This document shows, one piece after another, positions 9,053 through 17,211 of a stretch of 64,000 nt of DNA. Position 1 is the stretch's first letter, and each line of letters starts with the position of its first letter. Below the pieces are notes generated by a model. It had not been told where the DNA came from, searched no databases, and saw only the letters and a program-made list of their open reading frames with translations. A program made the position numbers and the translations under genes. The stretch spans positions 272,397 to 336,396 of the forward strand of contig NZ_JAGMUJ010000084.1 of NCBI RefSeq assembly GCF_019049255.1. The letters run 5' to 3'. Source of the DNA: Streptomyces sp. AC558_RSS880. GTDB taxonomy: Bacteria; Actinomycetota; Actinomycetes; Streptomycetales; Streptomycetaceae.

Positions 9053-10402
9053 ATGGCCGATGCCCGGAACCGTTTGCGCCGACGCTCCCTGCTGGCCGGT
9101 GCCGCCGGCGTGGGGGCGGCAGCCGCCCTTCCCGTGACCGCCGCGCAGGCCGCCACACCCGCGCCGTCACCGGCCACGCCGTCCCCGGCCGCGTCGGCGC
9201 GGCGTCACCCGTCGAACTGGCCCGACCCCGCGCCGTACGGTGTCGCGGACACCCGGCTGGACCTGTGGCCGCGGGAGGACAACTCCTTCCTGCTGCCGCT
9301 GGAGCTGCGGCCCCGTGACCAGGAGCGCGGCCAGGTGTGGATACGCGACACCTACGTCAACTGCTTCGTCGTCGACGGCCGGCCGGTCTACGTCGCCACG
9401 GGCACCAGCCGCGTGCCCGGGCTGGAAGCGGCCGGCCCGTGGAACGACGGCATCTTCGTGTGGACGGCGCCCTCGCTCGAGGGGCCGTGGAGACTCGCCG
9501 ACACGACCGGCATACGGCCGGACGCCGAGAAGGGCAAGGTGTGGTCGCCCGAGTTCGTCGGGGAGAACCGGCCCGGCCGCACGGTCGTCGCGCCCTGGCA
9601 GGAGTACTGGCACGACGACCGCTTCGGCAAGCGCGGCAACGCGTGGGCCCCGGAGGTGCACCACTTCAAGGGGAAGTGGTACATCCTCGCCTGCACGGGC
9701 GACCACTCCCGCAAGGTGGGCTCGTTCATGCTGGTGAGCGAGGGCGGCGTCGAGGGTCCGTACCGGCTGGTCGAGGGGAACCTGGAGAAGCCCTTCGGCG
9801 AGTCGTTCATCGGGGGGCCGGCGTTCATCGAGCCCGGCGCCTACTTCCACATCGACGGCGGCCTCTACACCGAGGGCGACGACGCGTGGCTCGTGCTGCA
9901 CAACGACCTCTACGCCAAGTTCCGGGACGACATGGAGGACATCGTCACGACGACGGACCTCCCGAAGTTCCAGCAGACGCCCTACTCCCCCGAGCCGTAC
10001 CTCGAGGGCGCGTACGTGTTCAAGTACAAGGGCAAGTACTACCTGCTCCACGCCGCGTGGGACCGCACGTCGGTCGATGCCTACGGAAGCACACGCAACG
10101 CCTACGACCCGCCCGGGCCGGGCCGTGTGCAGTACCAGTACGACGTGATCGTCGCCGTTTCCGACAGCTTCGAGGGGCCGTACTCCGAGCGGTGGACCGC
10201 GGGTGTCGGCGCCGGTCACAACAACTTCTTCGAGGACCACAAGGGCGGCCTGTGGGCGACGTTCTTCCGGAACCCGGCCCAGGGCTACTGGAAGGACCCG
10301 GAGCGCGTCGCCGACGCCGCCGTGCCCGGTGTCGTACGGCTGGAGTGGACCGGCAGGAAGGACGCCCGCCTGTACGTCGAGCGCCGTGATGCGGGCCGAT
10401 GA
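9053..10402 (+). CDS. Tat-exported glycoside hydrolase, five-bladed beta-propeller (GH43-like)
   Basis: The 449-residue product begins with a twin-arginine signal (RRRSLLAG, then AAALPVTAAQAAT), so it is exported folded. The mature part has repeated propeller-blade motifs such as APEVHHFKGKWYILAC, SFEGPYSERW and YVFKYKGKYYLLHAAWD, as in family 43 and related glycosidases. Catalytic acids cannot be fixed by eye. ATG 9053 has AAGGAG ten bases upstream. It is divergent from the ROK/ABC/sulfatase operon, and a 13-bp-stem terminator follows. Likely role: release of a (possibly sulfated) sugar outside the cell for uptake by that operon. GH family assignment is moderate; function in the locus is inference. 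Confidence 0.78.
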   Translation: MADARNRLRRRSLLAGAAGVGAAAALPVTAAQAATPAPSPATPSPAASARRHPSNWPDPAPYGVADTRLDLWPREDNSFLLPLELRPRDQERGQVWIRDTYVNCFVVDGRPVYVATGTSRVPGLEAAGPWNDGIFVWTAPSLEGPWRLADTTGIRPDAEKGKVWSPEFVGENRPGRTVVAPWQEYWHDDRFGKRGNAWAPEVHHFKGKWYILACTGDHSRKVGSFMLVSEGGVEGPYRLVEGNLEKPFGESFIGGPAFIEPGAYFHIDGGLYTEGDDAWLVLHNDLYAKFRDDMEDIVTTTDLPKFQQTPYSPEPYLEGAYVFKYKGKYYLLHAAWDRTSVDAYGSTRNAYDPPGPGRVQYQYDVIVAVSDSFEGPYSERWTAGVGAGHNNFFEDHKGGLWATFFRNPAQGYWKDPERVADAAVPGVVRLEWTGRKDARLYVERRDAGR

Positions 10403-10451
10403 CAGGCAGTTGACCCGGTGAGCCGGCGCGTTTCGCCCTGCCTCGCCGGTG

Positions 10452-10483
10452 GCCCGCGGAGACCGGGGACGGTCTCCGCGGGC
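10452..10483. terminator. Strong hairpin after the glycosidase gene
   Basis: GCCCGCGGAGACC pairs perfectly with GGTCTCCGCGGGC across a 6-base loop (13-bp stem). There is no U-tract, as is common in Streptomyces. It lies 50 bases after the glycosidase stop and separates it from the exporter gene. Confidence 0.75.
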
Positions 10484-10694
10484 AGCCCGCGGTCCCGACC
10501 GGCACGGGTCGTGCCCGGCACGCTGTCACGTGCCACGAGGCCGACGGACAGCGCACGATCGGAGCGGCAGGCCGGAAGCCGAGCCGACCGCTGCCGACTG
10601 CCGTGGGCCTCCCGCCGGACCGTGGTGATCGAGATGTAGGCGAGGGGACGTGCGCGTACGGTCGAACGGTGGACTCCCGAAAGGGCGACCCGGC

Positions 10695-12233
10695 ATGACC
10701 AGAAGCAGTCCGCGATCGGCCTCCACAGCGCAGCACGCCGTCCGGGACACCGGTGGCGGGGGAAACACGATGGCGCTGCTGGTCATCGCGTCGTGTCAAC
10801 TGATGGTGGTGCTGGACATCACCATCGTGAACATCGCGCTGCCGCAGATCCAGCGCTCCCTGGACTTCTCCACCACCAGCCTGTCGTGGGTGGTCAACGC
10901 CTACACCCTGACCTTCGGCGGTCTGCTGCTGCTCGGCGGCCGGGCCGGTGACATCCTCGGCAGACGGCGCGTCTTCGTCGCCGGCGTGCTGCTCTTCGTA
11001 CTGGCGTCGCTGCTCGGCGGGTTCGCCCGGAACTCCGGCCAACTCCTCGCCGCCCGCGCCCTCCAGGGCGTGGGAGGCGCCATCGCCTCCCCGACGTCCC
11101 TCGCCCTGATCAGTACGACCTTCCGCGAAGGGCCGGAACGCAACCGGGCCTTCGGGGTCTTCGCCGCGGTGTCGGCGGGCGGCGGCGCGATCGGGCTGCT
11201 CGCCGGAGGTGTGCTCGTCGAGTGGCTGAACTGGCGGTGGGTGCTCTTCGTCAACGTCCCGATCGGGCTGCTCATCGCCCTCGCCGCACCACGCTGGATC
11301 AAGGAGTCCGAACGCCATCCGGGCCGCTTCGACCTCACCGGCGCGCTGGCCTCCACCGCCGGCATGGTGCTGCTGGTCTACGGGTTCATCAGGGCCGCGC
11401 AGGACGGCTGGCGGGACGCGCTCACCCTGGCCTCGTTCGCCGCGGCCGTCCTCGTCCTCGCCGGGTTCGTCCTGGTCGAGAGGAGGTCGAGACAGCCGAT
11501 CACCCCGCTGCACATGTTCGCCGACCGCAACCGCGCGGGCACGTACGGCATCATGCTGTGCCTGGCCGCGGCGATGTTCGGCATGTTCTTCTTCCTGACG
11601 CTCTTCGTGCAGAACGTGCTGGACTTCAGTCCCCTGCGGGCCGGACTCGCCTTCCTGCCGGTCAGCGCGGTCATCGCGGTCGGTGCCGGGCTGACCGCGC
11701 GGTTCCTGCCCGTGTACGGGCCCAAGCCCTTCATGGTCGGGGGCGGTGTCCTCGCGGCGGCGGGCCTGGGCTGGCTGACGCTGACCGACGTCCACTCCAC
11801 CTACGCGGGCAGCGTCCTCGGGCCGATGCTGGTCTTCAGCCTCGGCATGGGCATGGAGTTCGTGTCGCTGACGCTGATGGCGCTGTCGGACGTGCCCGTG
11901 CGGGAGAGCGGCGCGGCCTCCGGCCTCCTCAACGCCACCCAGCAGGTCGGCGGCTCGCTCGGTCTGTCCATCCTGGTCACGGTGTTCGGTACGGCGAGCG
12001 GCAACGAGGCGGAGAAACAGGTTCCGCTCTTCCTGCGGCAGGCGACCCCCGCCGAGCGCCTGCGCTTCCAGCGCACCGGGGAGCTGCCACCACCCTGGGC
12101 CGACGAGGTCCTCACCTCCGGTGTCTCGGCGGCCTTCGTCATGGCGGCGATCTTCGCCGTGCTCGCCGCGCTGATCGCCCTGGTGGCCATCCAGGTCCGC
12201 CCCTCCGACCTGCGACGCCTCCAGGGCGGGTGA
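10695..12233 (+). CDS. MFS drug exporter, DHA2 (EmrB/QacA) family
   Basis: The 512-residue protein is almost entirely hydrophobic and has 14 predicted membrane segments. It carries the family motif LDITIVNIALPQIQ in helix 1 and motif A GGRAGDILGRRRVF between helices 2 and 3. It should export drugs or secondary metabolites by proton antiport. ATG 10695 was chosen (AAAGGG about ten bases upstream); a GTG 15 codons earlier is possible but has no ribosome site. It stands alone, with terminators on both sides, and no regulator is adjacent. Confidence 0.9.
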   Translation: MTRSSPRSASTAQHAVRDTGGGGNTMALLVIASCQLMVVLDITIVNIALPQIQRSLDFSTTSLSWVVNAYTLTFGGLLLLGGRAGDILGRRRVFVAGVLLFVLASLLGGFARNSGQLLAARALQGVGGAIASPTSLALISTTFREGPERNRAFGVFAAVSAGGGAIGLLAGGVLVEWLNWRWVLFVNVPIGLLIALAAPRWIKESERHPGRFDLTGALASTAGMVLLVYGFIRAAQDGWRDALTLASFAAAVLVLAGFVLVERRSRQPITPLHMFADRNRAGTYGIMLCLAAAMFGMFFFLTLFVQNVLDFSPLRAGLAFLPVSAVIAVGAGLTARFLPVYGPKPFMVGGGVLAAAGLGWLTLTDVHSTYAGSVLGPMLVFSLGMGMEFVSLTLMALSDVPVRESGAASGLLNATQQVGGSLGLSILVTVFGTASGNEAEKQVPLFLRQATPAERLRFQRTGELPPPWADEVLTSGVSAAFVMAAIFAVLAALIALVAIQVRPSDLRRLQGG

Positions 12234-12263
12234 GCGGGCCCGCCGGTGAGCGGGCCCGCCGGT
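12232..12263 (+). repeat. Tandem 16-bp repeat between convergent genes
   Basis: GAGCGGGCCCGCCGGT occurs twice head-to-tail with no gap. Each unit contains the perfect palindrome GCGGGCCCGC, so it can fold as two small hairpins or one larger cruciform. It begins within the exporter stop codon and ends just before the convergent phosphodiesterase stop, so it probably serves as a shared terminator. Confidence 0.7.
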
Positions 12264-12270
12264 GACCGGT

Positions 12271-13146
12271 TCAGTGGCCGCGTCGGCGGACCCTCAGGTC
12301 CGTGACCACGGGCCGGTGGTCCGACGCCTCCGTCGCCACCGTACGGGCGCCGGTCACGCGGATGCCGGGCGAGACGGTGATCAGGTCGATGCGCTTGACC
12401 GGGTCGATCGCCGGGTACGTTCCGCCGGCGTCGGGGGCGGCGTCCCGCAGACGCTCCCACAGCGGCGCCAACTCGGGGGCCGTCGCCTCGGCGTTGAAGT
12501 CGCCGACCAGGACCTTCGGTCCGCGGTCGGCGGCCAGGACGCCGAGCATGTCCGCCACCTGGGCCTCACGGACCGACGGGTCGGCCCGGTAGTCCAGGTG
12601 CGTGGTGTAGACGTGCACGTGGGCGCCCCGCACATCGACCACCACCTCGGCGAAGCCGGGCGCCGGGGCCGGTACCGGATCGGGTGTCTGGGTGGAGAGC
12701 CGGGTGATCTCGTGGTTCTCGGCGGCGAGCACCGGGTGGCGGCTCAGCACGGCGACGCCGAACTGCCGCCGCTCGCCGTCCCGGTCGGCCGGGTCCAGGT
12801 CGTAGATCGGTGCGAAGAACACCCGCATGTCCAGCTTCTCGGCCAGTGCGCGTGCCTCGTCGGCGAAGTCGCTCCGGGCACCCCAGTGGACGTCGACCTC
12901 CTGGAGGCCGATCACATCGGCGCGCAGGTCGCGCAGGGCCGCCGCGGTGCGGTCCAGGTCGAAGACCTGGTCCTGGCCGGCCCCGGCGTGAATGTTGTAC
13001 GTCGCCACCCGCAGCGGCACCGCGGGAGCGTGTGCTCCGGGAGCACCGGCGGCCGTGGCCGGTGCGGCCATGGCCGGCAGGGTGGCGGCGAACGCGGCGG
13101 CGAGTACGGCGGTGGCGCGGACAGAACGTCGGGATCTGGACTTCAC
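12271..13146 (-). CDS. Secreted endonuclease/exonuclease/phosphatase (EEP) family protein
   Basis: The 291-residue product has a signal peptide (RSRRSVRATAVLAAAFAATL up to about residue 35) and an EEP domain: RVATYNIHAG, DVIGLQEVDVHWG (metal-binding Glu), TTHLDYRAD, VLVGDFNAEA (catalytic Asp-x-Asn) and the final EASDHRPVVTDL (catalytic Asp-His). These residues define DNase-I-like phosphodiesterases, which include nucleases and sphingomyelinase/inositol phosphatases. The sequence does not settle the substrate. Start GTG 13146 has GGAGAAGG just upstream. Confidence 0.88.
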   Translation of the reverse strand: MKSRSRRSVRATAVLAAAFAATLPAMAAPATAAGAPGAHAPAVPLRVATYNIHAGAGQDQVFDLDRTAAALRDLRADVIGLQEVDVHWGARSDFADEARALAEKLDMRVFFAPIYDLDPADRDGERRQFGVAVLSRHPVLAAENHEITRLSTQTPDPVPAPAPGFAEVVVDVRGAHVHVYTTHLDYRADPSVREAQVADMLGVLAADRGPKVLVGDFNAEATAPELAPLWERLRDAAPDAGGTYPAIDPVKRIDLITVSPGIRVTGARTVATEASDHRPVVTDLRVRRRGH

Positions 13147-13308
13147 ACCTTCTCCAGGTCGGGTAGGGGCAGGGCCAACACAGTGCGTTCCGTGGGGACT
13201 TTCGTCCGTCGTCACAGCACCGTACCGCCCGGTCGGGGCCTGTCAGAATCTCCCCGTGCACCGCCGTGGAACACCCGCCCGCACACGTCTGCGTGAGGAC
13301 ACCCCGTC

Positions 13309-13528
13309 ATGACCCGACCGGCACGGCCGATCCCCGCACGTCATCTGCGTCCGCCGATGGGCTGGAACAGCTGGGACTGCTACGGCACCACGGTGACCGA
13401 GGAGGAGGTCCTCGCCGACGCGGCGTTCCTGCGGGACCACTTGCTCGCGTACGGGTGGGACACCGTGGTCGTGGACATCCAGTGGTACGAGCCCACCGCC
13501 CGGGCGCACGGCTACAACCCGGACCCGC
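13309..13528 (+). pseudogene. Truncated GH27/GH36-type alpha-galactosidase (N-terminal 70 residues only)
   Basis: ATG 13309 with GAGGAC upstream opens a frame whose first 70 residues include PPMGWNSWDCYGTTVTEEEV and VVVDIQWYEP, the start of the TIM barrel in family 27/36 alpha-galactosidases. Homology stops abruptly near 13528 after GYNPDPP, and the following in-frame text is unrelated low-complexity sequence. No catalytic aspartates remain. The break abuts a minus-strand gene relic, so a deletion or insertion joined two unrelated pieces. Confidence 0.8.
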
Positions 13529-13545
13529 CGCGGCCCTGTACCGGC

Positions 13546-14038
13546 TCAGCGGGGTCCGGCCGGGCTCGTCGCGCGGAGGAGCGCGAGCACGGTGTCGGTG
13601 GTGTGGTCCAGGTGGCTGCGGCCGTCGGGGCAATACGAGTCGGGGTTGATGCAGCCGCGCCGCCCGACGTGGATGGCCGGGTCGAGCCGGTGCACGGTGA
13701 TCTTTCCGGCGCGCCGGGCGCGGTCCCGTCCGCTGCGGCGGGACACCCGCCGACGCTGCGGGAGGATCCAGGTGCAGACGCGTTCGATCCGGTCGTGGGC
13801 GCTGGTGAGCTGGTGCAGGTGATCGGCGCGGGAGAGGTCGTCGGCGCCGTTGTGGAACCCGCCGAGGGTGATCAGCGGCAGCGGAGCGCCCAGTTGGGTG
13901 CGCAGCTCGGCGATCTGGGCGCCGCCGGCCCGGTCGTACAGGGGACGGTACCGGTGGTCGGCGGCGCGGACTCGAGTACGCCTCCGCCTCCTGCGCCACC
14001 ACGGGCCGGGGAAGGTCCTGCGGGCCCAAGCCGCTCAT
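13546..14038 (-). pseudogene. Unrecognised gene relic with a frameshift
   Basis: From ATG 14038 the minus strand reads MSGLGPQDLPRPVVAQEAEAY, then the frame that makes sense changes near 13975 and continues to a stop at 13546 as a compositionally normal protein (AELRTQLGAPLPLITLGGFH, ERVCTWILPQ, INPDSYCPDG, LDHTTDTVLALL). Together this would be about 160 residues. I do not recognise the family. Codon usage in the two joined frames is Streptomyces-like, which is why I treat it as a once-real gene broken by an indel rather than noise. Between it and 14269 I see no intact gene. Confidence 0.4.
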
Positions 14039-14269
14039 GGGCGCGTACGGGGACGGTGTGCACGCCGCACCCGTGGCCGGGCCTCCGCGCCGTCGCGGCC
14101 GGACGGCGCCGATGCCCCGGACCCGCGGGATCATCGGCGAGGACCTCAAGAAGGAGTGACACGGTGTGTCGTTCCGGGTCCGTGGCGGTGTGGGGGCTCA
14201 CACGTTCCCCGGGCGCACGCCGCTGAACCGGCTTGTAGCATGGTCGCGCAGGAGCCGGAAGGGGCAACC

Positions 14270-15166
14270 ATGCACACTGGGGACGGCACCGATTCCCTCG
14301 AGCGTGCCACGAGGGATTTCATCGCGGCGCGTCCACAACTGTTCGGGATCGCGTACCGCATGCTCGGCAGCTCCGCGGAAGCCGAGGACGTCCTCCAGGA
14401 GACATGGGTGCGGTGGCAGAACACCGACCGCGCCGGCATCCACGAGCCCACGGCCTTCCTGACCACGATCACCACGCGCCTGGCCATCAACGTCGCGCAG
14501 TCCGCGCGGGTACGGCGGGAGTCCTACGTCGGACCGTGGCTCCCCGAGCCGGTCGACACCAGCCAGGACCCGCAGATGGGTGCGGAGCGCGCCGAGGCGC
14601 TGGAACTGGCGGTCCTCCTCCTGCTCGAGAGGCTGAACCCGCTGGAGCGGGGCGCCTACGTACTGCGGGAAGCCTTCGACTACCCGTACAAGCAGGTCGC
14701 GGACATCCTGGAGACCAGTGAGGCCAACACCCGCCAGCTGGTGAGCCGTGCGCGCAAGCACCTCGCCGCCGAACGCAAGGAACCCGTCAGCCCCGCCGAT
14801 CACCGGCGCCTGCTGGAGGTGTTCCTCGCCGCCGCGCAGACGGGCGATCTGGCGGTGCTGGAGAAGGTCCTCGCCGCCGACGTCGTCAGCTACACGGACG
14901 GCGGAGGCGTCCGGGGCGCCTCGAGGATCCCGGTCGTGGGACGTGACCACGTGTCCAAGTACCTCACCGCCTTCGCGCCGCGGTTCTGGCCGCCGACGCG
15001 GACGCGCTGGGTCGAGGCCAACGGACGGCCGGCCGTGCTCGTCTCCGTCGGCGAGAACGCCGTGGCCCTGCTGTCCGTCGACGTGTCGGCGGACGGGATC
15101 GACCGGATCATGTGGGTGATGAACCCGGACAAGTTGTCTCCCTATGTGGCATCCCTGAGCGGCTGA
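14270..15166 (+). CDS. sigJ: ECF41-group RNA polymerase sigma factor (SigJ-like) with fused SnoaL domain
   Basis: The 298-residue protein has sigma region 2 (PQLFGIAYRMLGSSAEAEDVLQ), region 4 (YPYKQVADILETSEANTRQL, a helix-turn-helix), then a roughly 100-residue SnoaL/NTF2-like C-terminal domain. That domain has the two hallmarks of ECF41 factors, a DGGG motif (YTDGGGVRG) and NPDKL near the end. ECF41 factors have no anti-sigma partner; their own C-terminus controls them, and they usually drive a neighbouring oxidoreductase, epimerase or carboxymuconolactone-decarboxylase gene. A CMD gene lies at 17212, but a PTS gene now separates them. ATG 14270 has AAGGGG six bases upstream. Confidence 0.92.
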   Translation: MHTGDGTDSLERATRDFIAARPQLFGIAYRMLGSSAEAEDVLQETWVRWQNTDRAGIHEPTAFLTTITTRLAINVAQSARVRRESYVGPWLPEPVDTSQDPQMGAERAEALELAVLLLLERLNPLERGAYVLREAFDYPYKQVADILETSEANTRQLVSRARKHLAAERKEPVSPADHRRLLEVFLAAAQTGDLAVLEKVLAADVVSYTDGGGVRGASRIPVVGRDHVSKYLTAFAPRFWPPTRTRWVEANGRPAVLVSVGENAVALLSVDVSADGIDRIMWVMNPDKLSPYVASLSG

Positions 15167-15299
15167 ACCGCTCCCCGGTACGGGCTCCGGGCAATGGCCG
15201 GCCCACCACCTTCATGACGAGCGTGGCCTCGTGTGCGGGCATCCCCCGTGTGATGGGGGTGTCCGAACCGGGCAAGATCGCCTCGTTCCTCGGTTCGGG

Positions 15300-15375
15300 C
15301 TCCCGGGTGGCGGACGCATGAGCCCCGGGGACGCCGAAGAGCTCGATCCGGTGGCCGCCGGGGAAGGGAACTCCC
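15300..15375 (-). pseudogene. Possible VOC (glyoxalase-fold) relic
   Basis: The minus strand reads FPGGHRIELFGVPGA here, resembling the metal-binding edge strand (GGYRIELFSFP-like) of vicinal-oxygen-chelate proteins in Streptomyces. No start, no upstream domain half and no conserved downstream segment remain. The rest of the 254-bp gap between the sigma factor and the PTS gene shows nothing else. This is a weak call. Confidence 0.25.
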
Positions 15376-15423
15376 CCGCTGCGCCGTGACCGGGCGGCGT
15401 TCCCGGCCTTCGCGGCCGTCGGG

Positions 15424-16932
15424 TCAGACCTTCTCCGCGGCGCGCTCCGCGGGAACGGTCCGGCCCTCCGACGGAGCGGCGGGCGCCGCGTCGAGTTCCG
15501 CGAGCATGGTCTTCGTGAAGCCGAAGCAGTAGGTGGCGAGGAAGCCCGCCGCATAACCGACGATCAGACCTGCGGCGTAGACGGCGACCGTCCGCGCCGG
15601 ACCGTGGTCGCCGTCGAGGAGGGGGAACAGCGCCCACCCGGAGGGGCCGATCGCGGTCGAACCGACGTCCGTGCCCAGCTGGTTGAAGAGACCGACGAAC
15701 GCGCCGCCGAAGGCTCCGCCCGCGCAGGCGGTGACGAACGGACGTCCCAGGGGGAGGGACACGCCGTAGATGAGGGGCTCGCCGACGCCGAGGAAGCCGG
15801 GCCAGAGCGCGGACTTGATGGTCGTCCGGATCGAGGTGTTGTGCGGCAGCCGGTAGTAGACCGCGATCGCCGCACCGACCTGTCCCGCGCCCGCCATCGC
15901 GAGGATCGGCAGCAGGACGGTGAAGCCGGCGCCCTCGATGAGGGTCGTGTGGATGGGGATCAGGGCCTGGTGCAGGCCCAGCATGACCAGCGGCAGGAAG
16001 AGGCCCCCGAGGAGGAACCCGGCGCCCGCGCCACCGTGGGACAGCAGCCAGTCGGCGGCGTCACCGATCCAGGTGGACACCGTACCGGCGAGGAACATCA
16101 GTCCGAACAGGGTCGCCAGTCCGGCCACGAGCACGGTGACGGTCGGCGTCACCAGGACGTCGACCGCTTCGGGGACCCGGCGTCGGCACCACTTCTCCAC
16201 GTACACGCCGAGCCACGCGGCACCCAGAGCACCGAGCACACCGCCCTGTCCCGGTGCGAGGTGCCGGCCGAACGCCTCGACGTCCGCCACTCCCGCGTAG
16301 ACGATGATCGACGCGACGGCACCGCCCAGGATCGGCGTACCGCCGAACTCCTTGGCCGTGTTGTGGCCGACGAAGACGGCGATCAGCGCCATGAACCCGG
16401 ACGCCATGGCGGCCAGGGCCGGGGTGACTCCCGGGAGCCAGTGCAGGTTGACCAGCAGGCCGTTCAGACCGGCGATGATGCCGCAGCCGATGAGCGCGGG
16501 GATCAGCGGCACGAAGATGTTCGCGATCCGGCGCAGGAAGAGCTTGAACGGCGTCGCGTTCCTCGCCTTCCGCTCCGCCCTGAGCGCCGCTCCCTGTGCG
16601 GCGAGCGCCTCGGCCGTCACGGGGTCGTCCCCGCGGTCCGGGGCGGGGGACGCCGTCGCGGCCCCGGTCTTCTCCGCCTCGACCAGGGCCTCGAACTCCG
16701 GGGTGACACGCGCCACCGCTCCCGGCCCCAGCACGATCTGGTAGGTGTCGTCCTCGACGACGCCCATGACCGCGGGAAGTGCCTTGAGCCGCTCGTCCTG
16801 CACGAGGGACCGGTCGTGCAGCCCCAGCCTGAGACGGGTCATGCAGTGGGCCACCGACGTCACGTTCTGCGCGCCTCCGACCAGGGGGAGGAGGGCGGCA
16901 GCGGTGGCGTGGTGCTTGTTCTCTTCGCTCAT
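15424..16932 (-). CDS. PTS sugar permease EIIBC, glucose/sucrose/MurNAc superfamily
   Basis: The 502-residue product has an N-terminal EIIB domain with phospho-accepting cysteine in AHCMTRLRLGLHD (about residue 30), an Ala-rich linker near residue 95-125, and a C-terminal EIIC domain with about ten membrane segments, including GLHQALIPIH and GEPLIYGVSLPLGRPF. It phosphorylates a sugar during import, taking phosphate from a separate EIIA/HPr not encoded here. The EIIC motifs fit the MurNAc/sucrose/beta-glucoside branch; the sugar is unknown. Start ATG 16932 has only a weak ribosome site. A palindromic operator candidate lies 73 bases upstream. Confidence 0.88.
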   Translation of the reverse strand: MSEENKHHATAAALLPLVGGAQNVTSVAHCMTRLRLGLHDRSLVQDERLKALPAVMGVVEDDTYQIVLGPGAVARVTPEFEALVEAEKTGAATASPAPDRGDDPVTAEALAAQGAALRAERKARNATPFKLFLRRIANIFVPLIPALIGCGIIAGLNGLLVNLHWLPGVTPALAAMASGFMALIAVFVGHNTAKEFGGTPILGGAVASIIVYAGVADVEAFGRHLAPGQGGVLGALGAAWLGVYVEKWCRRRVPEAVDVLVTPTVTVLVAGLATLFGLMFLAGTVSTWIGDAADWLLSHGGAGAGFLLGGLFLPLVMLGLHQALIPIHTTLIEGAGFTVLLPILAMAGAGQVGAAIAVYYRLPHNTSIRTTIKSALWPGFLGVGEPLIYGVSLPLGRPFVTACAGGAFGGAFVGLFNQLGTDVGSTAIGPSGWALFPLLDGDHGPARTVAVYAAGLIVGYAAGFLATYCFGFTKTMLAELDAAPAAPSEGRTVPAERAAEKV

Positions 16933-17004
16933 GGTGCGGTCATGCCTTGCTGTGAGGTGGGGCCGGCACGTCTTCGAAATTTTCTTTCTCGCGTCCTGCT
17001 CGAA

Positions 17005-17023
17005 GCTGAAAGATATTTTCAGC
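17005..17023. promoter_or_regulatory. Operator candidate upstream of the PTS gene
   Basis: GCTGAAA and TTTCAGC form 7-base inverted arms around a 5-base AT-rich spacer (GATAT). A second, weaker GAAA/TTTC element lies at about 16978-16989. The stretch is the most AT-rich part of the gap and just upstream of the PTS start. RpiR/MurR-type regulators use operators of this sort, but no such gene is in the window. Confidence 0.45.
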
Positions 17024-17120
17024 GCCCCGGGGCGTCAAGCGTCCGAAAGCGGCAGGCCACGCAGAGGCCGTCCGCACACCGTTCGCCACCGTGTCGATCG
17101 GACCATATGAACGCCGGAAA

Positions 17121-17136
17121 TGTGACGCACGTCACA
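17121..17136. promoter_or_regulatory. Perfect CRP/FNR-family binding site
   Basis: TGTGACGCACGTCACA matches the CRP consensus TGTGA-N6-TCACA exactly and is a 7-base-arm palindrome. It sits in the PTS/CMD divergent gap, 75 bases from the CMD start and 188 bases from the PTS start. Streptomyces Crp is a known global regulator with a GTG-N6-CAC core. Which of the two genes it controls is not evident. Confidence 0.6.
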
Positions 17137-17145
17137 CCTGACTGC

Positions 17146-17173
17146 TGTCACGGGAAGCCGCACCGTCCCGGTC
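17146..17173 (+). promoter_or_regulatory. Candidate ECF41-type promoter for the CMD gene
   Basis: TGTCACG is followed after 16 bases by CGGTC, close to the ECF41 promoter pattern TGTCACA-N16-CGTC as I recall it from the literature. It is 40 bases upstream of the CMD start codon. The -10 half differs by one inserted base, so this is only a suggestion. Confidence 0.4.
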
Positions 17174-17211
17174 AGGAGGGTGTAACCGCACTACGGAGGA
17201 CGGATTCCACC

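Noticed and set aside
13850..14269. Upstream extension of the sigma factor frame to 13850
   Set aside because: No homology before LERATRDFIAARPQLFG, and ATG 14270 has the only good ribosome site.
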